Positions 1-5,349 of a stretch of DNA of 5,349 bases are shown here, in pieces (positions within the stretch are counted from its first letter, which is position 1; every line of letters begins with the position of its first letter). The position numbers and the translations under genes are program-made. The notes beneath the pieces were generated by a model. It made no database searches. It was not told where the DNA came from and was given only the letters and a program-made list of their open reading frames with translations. The DNA is from an uncultured Ruminococcus sp. (GTDB taxonomy: Bacteria > Bacillota > Clostridia > Oscillospirales > Ruminococcaceae), in assembly GCA_910577575.1 (NCBI GenBank), contig CAJTOG010000098.1:1-5349 (forward strand), given 5' to 3'.

Positions 1-1100
1 GAAGGAGTAGAAATTGTTTCAGTAATTGAAAATTCCAATAATTGAGGAAGTTTAAAACCTTCCGGTACATTTCGGGCATAAAGCTTATAATTTCCGTTTG
101 GTATTTTTCTGAAAATACAGGGATTATCGTAAGGATAACCGGTATTAACTGGAATGAAACTTAAAACTTTTTTATCATCCGAAAGACTGAAATTCAATGT
201 TGATTCAACTTCTGACAAATCACTGTCCGATTCAAGAACCAATATGCATCTGTTTATCGTTTGTCCTTCTGTAAAAGACAAAGCTGAAACTTTCAGATTC
301 AATGTTCTGACTTCCATTTCCAAAACAAAATTTCGTTCAGCTTCTTCTATACCATTTGCAGGCATATTGAAATTTTTATTTTTCAGTATATAACCATTTT
401 TTGAGGATTTTATGTAATAATTATAATTATTATCAGGCAAAATATTAAAAACCGTTATTGGTATTTCATCAGACTGAAAAACAATACTTTTTTTATCTTC
501 TGAAAGTGTAAAATCAGTAAATAATTCGCCGTTTTTTTCAAGCTTTACAAATTCAAGAGTTTCATTTTGTGAACCGATAATTATTTCACATTCAGGTAAA
601 ATTTCGCCGTTTTCATCATTTGAAATTATGGAAATCTTTCTGTTCAAATTAATTTCTTCCGGCAAATATTGCCCCTCGTGTTCAACTTCTCCATTCAGGT
701 CATTTGTGAAAATAGTACACCAATACCATTTGTATTCGCTTTCAGGGCTGTAGAAAACGCCGATACCCATATGGGTTATATTTTCATTTGTGATTGCTGA
801 CCAGTACTTTGATGAGTTTTTCCATTGATTCAAAGTATCGCTTACATTATCACTGCCTGCTGCTAAACTCTCTTCAAAATATCCATATTCAAACTTGTTA
901 CAGTCAATGACATCTGAGGCTTGTTCACCATTCGGACGAATATGTGAATAATTTATTGAAGCTTCTTCCGCACGGATTGCGGAACATTCGTTCAGATACG
1001 GCACAACATAAAGTTCACGCAATCCGAGTGCCTTACGCTCTGCATTTATCAGAGTAGCTATGTTGTCAGCTAAAATTTTCAGTTCAAAATTTTTAGGCAA
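1..1100 (-). CDS. CAP (SCP/PR-1-like) domain protein with prealbumin-like repeats, C-terminus outside window
   Basis: The frame is open from TTG 1100 to the left edge (366 residues seen). Residues 7-131 form a CAP domain: LINAERKALGLREL (17-30), AIRAEEASINYSHIRPNG (41-58), a YFEESLAAG block (74-82) matching the usual GENIAAG, an SSKYWSAITNENITHMGIGV block (96-115) matching the usual SPGHRANILNPNYTEIGVGV, and WYWCTIF (125-131). Of the conserved acidic/histidine set, His53, Glu45/46 and Glu77 are present, but the second His aligns with Tyr99. Residues 155-352 hold two prealbumin-like domains. No signal peptide is present, so the protein probably reaches the outside as part of the virion. CAP proteins have varied roles, some binding lipids or cell-wall material; the activity here is unknown. 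The gene overlaps the baseplate-type gene by 8 bases and follows it in the tail operon. It could instead be part of a lysis or host-modifying set further left. Confidence 0.82.
   Translation of the reverse strand, partial: MPKNFELKILADNIATLINAERKALGLRELYVVPYLNECSAIRAEEASINYSHIRPNGEQASDVIDCNKFEYGYFEESLAAGSDNVSDTLNQWKNSSKYWSAITNENITHMGIGVFYSPESEYKWYWCTIFTNDLNGEVEHEGQYLPEEINLNRKISIISNDENGEILPECEIIIGSQNETLEFVKLEKNGELFTDFTLSEDKKSIVFQSDEIPITVFNILPDNNYNYYIKSSKNGYILKNKNFNMPANGIEEAERNFVLEMEVRTLNLKVSALSFTEGQTINRCILVLESDSDLSEVESTLNFSLSDDKKVLSFIPVNTGYPYDNPCIFRKIPNGNYKLYARNVPEGFKLPQLLEFSITETISTP
45..638 (-). repeat. Two tandem prealbumin-like (SpaA/Cna-B-like) domain repeats in the CAP protein
   Basis: CAP-protein residues about 155-240 and 267-352 repeat the same plan. 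FTLSEDKKSIVF (197-208) recurs as FSLSDDKKVLSF (304-315), 107 residues on. FNILPDNNYNYYIKSSKNGY (218-237) recurs as FRKIPNGNYKLYARNVPEGF (330-349). Cys171 and Cys285 fall at similar places in the first strands. The second copy ends like the familiar LPxGxYxLxExxAPEGY pattern of SpaA-type stalk domains, but the Glu that supports isopeptide bonds in that family is replaced (Ile or Ala), so cross-linking is not expected. More copies may follow beyond the left edge. Confidence 0.7.
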
Positions 1101-1644
1101 TTTCAGTCACTCCTTCCGGAATCTGTACCAATTCAACGCTTATTTCAGAAAACGCTCCGCTTCCGATTTTTTTAACCTGTAAATCTTCGATTTTTGCTGG
1201 TACTGCCGGATTTATACTTGTTCCAATATATTTTTTTATCGTCACGGCGTTATCTGAAATACTGTATTCATAATCCGATGCAAATGTCGGTTCAGGCTGA
1301 ATTTCTGTAATGTTCTGTTTATAATTCGATGGAACTAATCTTGGCGTTACTGGAAGTTTTATACTTGCAACAGAACGTCCAAAAATATTATCAATTTCAT
1401 AAACATAAATAATGATAGGAAAAGCTTCTCGTAATAAAGCATTGGGAACTGCAAAGGTTATACTATTATTGTTTAGAATTGATTTAACAACTATCGCCTC
1501 TTTGCTTCTTTTGTTAAAAAAATGAATTTCTGGTGCTTCTGCCCATTCGTAATCAAGTTCTATTGAAATTGTCTGATTTTTATCCCACTGAGTAAATCTA
1601 TTTATTTTATTTCCGTTTTTATCCAAACAAGTTATATCGAACAT
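1093..1644 (-). CDS. Baseplate-type protein: BppU-like N-terminal domain plus BspA-like leucine-rich segment
   Basis: This 183-residue protein has two parts. Residues 1-107 match the pattern of the BppU-like domain often found in clostridial phage tail regions: FDITCLDKNGNKINRFTQWD at the start, APEIHFFNKRSKEAIVV (37-53), VPNALLREAFPIIIYVYE (66-83), and an ending like IKLPVTPRLVPS. Such domains usually attach a peripheral module to the tail. After a linker, residues 124-183 look like a BspA/LRR_5-type leucine-rich segment: DYEYSISDNAVTIKKYIG, then VKKIGSGAFSEI, then VQIPEGVTEIA. Only about one full repeat is present and the protein stops just after PEGVTEIA, where longer relatives continue, so it may be a natural short form or a truncated one. 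ATG at 1644 has AAGGAGG at 1655-1649. The end overlaps the CAP gene by 8 bases. A surface-binding accessory role is inferred. Confidence 0.75.
   Translation of the reverse strand: MFDITCLDKNGNKINRFTQWDKNQTISIELDYEWAEAPEIHFFNKRSKEAIVVKSILNNNSITFAVPNALLREAFPIIIYVYEIDNIFGRSVASIKLPVTPRLVPSNYKQNITEIQPEPTFASDYEYSISDNAVTIKKYIGTSINPAVPAKIEDLQVKKIGSGAFSEISVELVQIPEGVTEIA
1110..1115 (-). promoter_or_regulatory. Ribosome binding site that sets the TTG start of the CAP gene
   Basis: AAGGAG ends nine bases before the TTG at 1100. The CAP frame has a TGA at 1109-1107, just downstream of this site, so the start must lie after it. TTG at 1100 is the first usual start codon in that frame, and a CTG at 1106 would be too close to the site. 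The same bases encode Glu-Gly within the PEGVT motif of the upstream gene, so coding and ribosome-binding functions overlap. Confidence 0.7.
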
Positions 1645-1751
1645 AACTCCTCCTTATATTTGTATGGTCTTATGTTATATATCCATCCTATCATTGTTAT
1701 AAATAAAGCAATACTTAATATTTTGATTATCTTAAGTACAATAAACTTCAT
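1632..1751 (-). CDS. Predicted 39-residue single-pass membrane peptide
   Basis: A short frame fills the gap between the 64-residue gene and the baseplate-type gene. ATG at 1751-1749 overlaps the preceding stop as TAATG, the classic termination-reinitiation arrangement, and the frame ends at TAA 1634-1632. The peptide starts MKFIVLKIIKILSIALFITM; residues about 3-26 form one hydrophobic helix ending GWIY, followed by a basic tail, NIRPYKYK. Basic residues lie on both sides of and within the helix (K2, K7, K10, R29, K32, K34), so topology is unclear. No strong ribosome binding site of its own is seen, so expression would depend on coupling. Its last 13 bases overlap the next gene, and it contains that gene's ribosome binding site. 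The family is not recognised. A small holin-like or membrane-anchoring role is possible but unproven; chance coding in AT-rich spacer is the main alternative. Confidence 0.5.
   Translation of the reverse strand: MKFIVLKIIKILSIALFITMIGWIYNIRPYKYKEELCSI
1649..1655 (-). promoter_or_regulatory. Ribosome binding site of the baseplate-type gene, inside the 39-residue gene
   Basis: AAGGAGG lies four bases before the ATG at 1644 and is a near-perfect match to the anti-Shine-Dalgarno sequence. It sits within the 3' end of the 39-residue frame, where it encodes part of that peptide's Lys-Glu-Glu tail. It supports the ATG at 1644 as the real start of the baseplate-type gene. Confidence 0.75.
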
Positions 1752-1945
1752 TATTTTTCACTTTTCAAAGATTTCTGATAATTTCTTAAATCATTTTCCA
1801 ATTGTTTTTGTACAAGAGGTTTTACATCAAAATAAGTATCTTTAAGTATACTTTCAATAACAAATAACGGCAGATTCGATTTATTTATCAACTCAGTCAA
1901 ATTTTTTATAAATTCATCTCTTAAAATTGTAATTGGTTTATTCAT
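1751..1945 (-). CDS. Small helical phage protein of unknown function (64 aa)
   Basis: This is a 64-residue, mostly helical, charged protein with no membrane segment. Residues 1-20 (MNKPITILRDEFIKNLTELI) form an amphipathic helix. A short turn follows around SNLPLF, then a second long helix with LKDTYFDVKPLVQKQLEND and a lysine-rich tail. Small proteins with this layout (two helices, ILKD, then a Q-K-Q-L-E type helix) are familiar from tail-to-lysis regions of clostridial phages, but I know of no assigned function. The start is well supported: ATG at 1945 is preceded by GGAGG at 1959-1955 with nine bases between. The start overlaps the end of the DUF859-like gene by 8 bases, which suggests translational coupling. 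The stop shares a base with the next small gene. A role in tail assembly or as a chaperone would be a guess. Confidence 0.8.
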   Translation of the reverse strand: MNKPITILRDEFIKNLTELINKSNLPLFVIESILKDTYFDVKPLVQKQLENDLRNYQKSLKSEK

Positions 1946-3452
1946 ATTTAATTTCCTCCATATTATTTACAACTAATTTTATATAATCTTCCAATGTATA
2001 AGATTCACCTGTTGAATTGTAAATGTAAATTGAATCCATAAATTTAACAGGCATACCAACTTCCATAGAATCGGATTCAGCAATTTTACCTATCCCCAAT
2101 CCTTTGCCGCCAGCTCTGAAATCAAGTAATACTTTTATAGTGGAAATAAATCTTTCCTCTTGTATTCTACTTAACAAAGTATCTGTCACAACCACTTTAA
2201 AATTATAACTATCTTCTGTCTTGAAACCCTGCAATGTAATTAAAGTATCATTCAATATTTTTCCGTATTGTACCCATTCCGTTTCACTTGACTTCTTATA
2301 ATATAAAACTGCTGAAGCTGAATTTTTGTCTTCTAATTTTGAATAAGAATATATAACTTTAATATTTATTTTACTATTGTCATCTGCATCTCTTTCTACT
2401 GTAAAAGATGAAATTTCAGGGGGAGAATATGAATAAACCTGAATTTCAGTAAAACATGGCTGAGATTTTCTGTTTCTGCTATCAACTGCAACACATTCAA
2501 AAGATACGTTTCCGCTTTGATTAATTGCATCTCCTATATACGGCATAGATGTTACAGAACTTGTATATCCGCCTGAAATTGAATAAGATATAATTGATGA
2601 ATTATTTGCACCTGTCGCATTACATGATAATTTGACTTTAGAAATTCCTTGAATACAAATCCCAAAGGAGTTTGCTGTATTATTGTGAGAATTATCTATT
2701 TCCGCAGTGAAATCTGTTATAATCGGTTTGATATTGCCTGAAAAATTACATACAAAAGAATAGGTTTTTGTACCAACTTTTGTATTACCATTATAAGTAT
2801 CACATATAAAAGTTCCAATACCCGATGCAGAATTAGGATATATACCTGTAAGCTTTTCTTCAGGAATCCATGATATTACACTTTCATTTGTTCTGTGTGC
2901 AATTACTTCTTTGTATCCTTTATTGTTTATTAACCCTGATTCACTTGTATCCCCCCAACAGTAAGTTACGGTATGTGTGAAATCAGAATTAGCTTTTGCT
3001 ATATTAATATAACAAATTTCACCAATAGTAAATGTATCAAAAGACAGCGTTGATACCATTATAATTGGTGGCAATGTTACTGTTGTATTTGCAGAAATAT
3101 TTGAATAATATGTTCCTGATATTGTTGCTGTAATCGCAAAATAACACGATATATTAATATATTTTGAACCATCTGTATTATGATTAATTGAATTTGCATT
3201 AACCGTTGCCAATAAATGAACACCTGTTGTTGTTACAGCAGATGTAGCAAAATTGTATTTTACTCCATCAATTGTAATATAATTCTGTGATTCATTTCTC
3301 TCTGAAATATTCAAAGCCCAATCATTGATAAGATATATTTGTGCTGTAATATTTGATGTGTTGCTGTCTAAATTTTGATTAACGGTTAAATCTATTTTTA
3401 ATTTATAATGACCATTACATATATTACCAACAAAAGAAATCGTTTCAGCCAT
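1938..3452 (-). CDS. Beta-rich phage tail protein, DUF859-like
   Basis: This 504-residue protein has no signal peptide or membrane segment and is rich in Ser, Thr, Asn and Ile, as expected of an all-beta tail fibre or tip protein. Residues 1-130 form an N-terminal beta domain. About 131-240 and 241-342 look like two further beta domains, the first with TFICDTYNGNTKVGTKTYSF. About 343-441 resembles a fibronectin-III or Ig-like fold, starting SPPEISSFTV. The C-terminus carries DFRAGGKGLGIGKIAE (444-459), a signature seen in DUF859-type siphovirus proteins and other tail proteins. The exact role is not known; contact with the host surface is inferred from position and fold. The start ATG has GAGGTG at 3462-3457 about six bases upstream of it. 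The gene follows the tail-tip gene after 11 bases, and its end overlaps the next gene by 8 bases. Confidence 0.82.
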   Translation of the reverse strand: MAETISFVGNICNGHYKLKIDLTVNQNLDSNTSNITAQIYLINDWALNISERNESQNYITIDGVKYNFATSAVTTTGVHLLATVNANSINHNTDGSKYINISCYFAITATISGTYYSNISANTTVTLPPIIMVSTLSFDTFTIGEICYINIAKANSDFTHTVTYCWGDTSESGLINNKGYKEVIAHRTNESVISWIPEEKLTGIYPNSASGIGTFICDTYNGNTKVGTKTYSFVCNFSGNIKPIITDFTAEIDNSHNNTANSFGICIQGISKVKLSCNATGANNSSIISYSISGGYTSSVTSMPYIGDAINQSGNVSFECVAVDSRNRKSQPCFTEIQVYSYSPPEISSFTVERDADDNSKINIKVIYSYSKLEDKNSASAVLYYKKSSETEWVQYGKILNDTLITLQGFKTEDSYNFKVVVTDTLLSRIQEERFISTIKVLLDFRAGGKGLGIGKIAESDSMEVGMPVKFMDSIYIYNSTGESYTLEDYIKLVVNNMEEIKYE

Positions 3453-3463
3453 TTTTCACCTCG

Positions 3464-5349
3464 TTATCCTTGCCATGTTAATGAAACTCCGCCATCTTCT
3501 CTTGGCGAAAAGAAAAATTTCCCCAACAATAAGTTATTTTTAACAGTTGCATTATTAATATAAAGTTGATTATTACCTATGTAAGCAACAACAGAATCAC
3601 CATCAAAAAATCTCATGGTTTTATTGTCAATATTAATTTTAAAATCATTAGATTCTGCACCTAACGTCAACCCGTTATCACCAAATGTCATAAATTGACC
3701 TATATCTGATTTGTAATTATTAATAATCCTCGTGGATTCATTAATCATATCTTGATATTTTTGTATTGTAGAATTGTAAGAAATTTGTATTTGTTGTTCT
3801 GTAATAGAATTATTTATATTTTCTACAATTCTGTCAGGATTTGTAATATCATTTAATGATTGCATATTTGAATCGGTTGTTGTGTTTAACCTTACAGAAC
3901 CATTTAAAACAAGTTCACCGTTACTATCAACGTAAAACATAGGTATAAGACTTTCATTGCCATTACTGTCCAATACTTTCTTTTGAATTATAAAATTCAT
4001 TGTGTTTGAATTTTCTTCTGTATTATCTGTAGTAATAGTTATACCTGTTTCACCTAAATTAATATTTCCGGTTTCGTTGTAAATCCCTACTCTTTTAGAT
4101 AAAATCAAATTACCAACAAGAGTATCGGCAATAACTCCATAACCCTCTTCGTTCTGTTTTGTTTCAGGATTATAATAAATAAAATTACCTATTGCCGCCT
4201 TAGAAGTTAACCAGTTATTGTCTGTAATATACATTCCTTTATTTATAATTTTCGTCTGTTCATCAGAATAAGTATCAAGCATATTATCATATTCTCTGCA
4301 AAGTATACCATGTTCATCAAATGTTACATTCTGATTTTCCGCACTGTTCACAATTTTCATTGTTGTTAACGATAATCCCTGATTAATCCAATCATTGACT
4401 TTTTTATTACTGGAAGCACCCTGTGTGGCTTGCCTCTGTACATAATCATAGGTTGAAGTCATGCTTACTGCTTGTTTCACAATTGATTGCTGGTCTGAAA
4501 TTCCATCTGAAACTTTTAATACATCTGAAAATTCAACTGATATATTTTCTAAATCATCATAGTCAATTTCAAAACTCAATAAACGTAATTTATATACCCT
4601 TTCGTCTATTAAAATTCTTATCCAATTACCAACTTTGAAATATTTTACTATAGGCTGAAATTTCTTGATAACCATCAAATTATATAACTCTGCTGTAATT
4701 GAATGCTGCAATTCGGCTGATTTATAAATTTCCTTTTCTGCAACTTTAATAAATTCATGTGCTTTTTTAAATAATTCTGCATTATTTAATCCGTCTGAAA
4801 TATAATTTGAATTGATATATTTAAATTCCCGTCTGTAAGATTGAAATTCATTCAACAAATCATTTCCCAAAAATCTTTCAAAATCTAAATCCATTTGAAT
4901 CCAGTCTCTATGCTGTTCTAAGATTTTTTTCAAAGCAGATATAATATTCAATTCATTCTGCCTTAATTTTATCTCAGATTCAATTGCCTGTAGCTTGTTA
5001 TAATACAGCAAATATAAGTCATTGTATAAATTAGGGCTATTCCCATTCCATGATTTCTTATCTGCTATCCCCTGCTCAATCAGAATGTCAACACAGGATT
5101 GACATATATTCCAAAAAGTATTCTTCAAACTATCAAAATTATACTTTTTTAACTCTGTTTCAAATTCTTCCTGATTCAATTTGAATAATCCTACAATATC
5201 AATTTTATCAGACTTGCATTTATCTATATTCTTCTGTATTTTTTGATATATAAAATTTTCATAATCATCATTTATTGAAACAGATATGATTTCGCTTTCA
5301 GCAGTATCTTCTTCATTTGAATAATTTGTTGCAACAAAGCTGCCAGTCC
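3464..5349 (-). CDS. Phage tail-tip / minor structural protein, N-terminus outside window
   Basis: This is the C-terminal 627 residues of a large structural protein of the siphovirus tail tip, the family that follows the distal tail protein in Firmicute phages. The frame is open to the right edge, so the TTG at 5179 is an internal codon and not the start. Numbered from the first visible codon, about 107-151 is helical and coiled-coil-like. Residues 171-187 carry the family-like stretch YRREFKYINSNYISDG. Residues 239-276 (from VGNWIRILID to VEFSDV) resemble the end of the conserved tail hub domain. Residues 349-441 are a beta-rich segment containing LCREY, GNFIYYNP and GVIADTLVGNL. Residues 502-548 form a second helical stretch, and 553-616 are a C-terminal beta segment with MTFGDNGLTLGA and VVAYIGNNQLYI. 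The hub and any protease-like N-terminal part lie outside the window. The stop is 11 bases before the next gene. The family assignment rests on remembered sequence patterns, not a search. Confidence 0.88.
   Translation of the reverse strand, partial: TGSFVATNYSNEEDTAESEIISVSINDDYENFIYQKIQKNIDKCKSDKIDIVGLFKLNQEEFETELKKYNFDSLKNTFWNICQSCVDILIEQGIADKKSWNGNSPNLYNDLYLLYYNKLQAIESEIKLRQNELNIISALKKILEQHRDWIQMDLDFERFLGNDLLNEFQSYRREFKYINSNYISDGLNNAELFKKAHEFIKVAEKEIYKSAELQHSITAELYNLMVIKKFQPIVKYFKVGNWIRILIDERVYKLRLLSFEIDYDDLENISVEFSDVLKVSDGISDQQSIVKQAVSMTSTYDYVQRQATQGASSNKKVNDWINQGLSLTTMKIVNSAENQNVTFDEHGILCREYDNMLDTYSDEQTKIINKGMYITDNNWLTSKAAIGNFIYYNPETKQNEEGYGVIADTLVGNLILSKRVGIYNETGNINLGETGITITTDNTEENSNTMNFIIQKKVLDSNGNESLIPMFYVDSNGELVLNGSVRLNTTTDSNMQSLNDITNPDRIVENINNSITEQQIQISYNSTIQKYQDMINESTRIINNYKSDIGQFMTFGDNGLTLGAESNDFKINIDNKTMRFFDGDSVVAYIGNNQLYINNATVKNNLLLGKFFFSPREDGGVSLTWQG

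Noticed and set aside
154..393. Plus-strand open frame of 79 residues
   Set aside because: It lies wholly opposite the CAP-protein gene, whose frame has recognisable domains and repeats; no ribosome binding site or family supports it.
1085..1110. Programmed frameshift joining the baseplate-type and CAP frames
   Set aside because: The CAP frame is +1 relative to the upstream frame, the AAATTTT run lies after the stop codon, and a good ribosome binding site with a TTG start explains the arrangement more simply. A single-base sequencing indel remains a small possibility.
1656..1760. Promoter or terminator in the gap between the small genes
   Set aside because: The interval is AT-rich but shows no convincing -35/-10 pair or GC-rich hairpin with a T-run, and it is better explained as the 39-residue coding frame.
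1660..1845. Plus-strand hydrophobic open frame of 61 residues
   Set aside because: It is antisense to the 64- and 39-residue genes. Its hydrophobicity is expected from AT-rich sequence opposite a membrane helix, and it breaks the uniform gene direction.
4423..4638. Plus-strand open frame of 71 residues
   Set aside because: It is antisense to the conserved hub-domain part of the tail-tip protein and shows no supporting signal.
5177..5179. TTG at 5179 as the start of the tail-tip gene
   Set aside because: The same frame continues without a stop for 56 codons to the window edge, no ribosome binding site precedes the TTG, and family members are much longer at the N-terminus.

Overview
The window is AT-rich, all of its genes lie on the minus strand, and they are packed end to end with overlaps of 1 to 13 bases. 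Strong GGAGG-type ribosome binding sites, the base composition and the protein families point to a siphovirus-like phage or prophage of a Gram-positive Firmicute, most likely a gut-type clostridium. No integrase, attachment site, host gene, RNA gene, CRISPR array or terminator is visible, so free phage and prophage cannot be told apart. No stretch over 300 bases lacks a gene.

In transcription order (right to left) the layout is as follows. (1) 3464-5349 is the C-terminal 627 residues of a large tail-tip structural protein whose start lies beyond the right edge. (2) 1938-3452 is a 504-residue beta-rich tail protein resembling the DUF859 family. (3) 1751-1945 is a 64-residue helical phage protein. 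(4) 1632-1751 is a 39-residue predicted single-pass membrane peptide joined to the previous gene by a TAATG stop/start. (5) 1093-1644 is a 183-residue baseplate-type protein with an N-terminal BppU-like domain and a short BspA-like leucine-rich segment. (6) 1-1100 is the first 366 residues of a protein with a CAP (SCP/PR-1-like) domain followed by two prealbumin-like (SpaA/Cna-B-like) repeats. It starts at TTG and runs off the left edge.

Read together, this is the distal tail and host-contact end of a phage morphogenesis operon. The tail-tip protein and the DUF859-like protein would form the core of the tip or fibre. The BppU/LRR protein and the CAP protein look like peripheral, exchangeable surface-contact modules. 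The most unusual item is the CAP protein: CAP domains are usually secreted bacterial proteins, this one sits in a tail operon without a signal peptide, and one of its two conserved histidines is replaced. The left-hand genes are also visibly richer in G+C than the rest, which hints at modular exchange.
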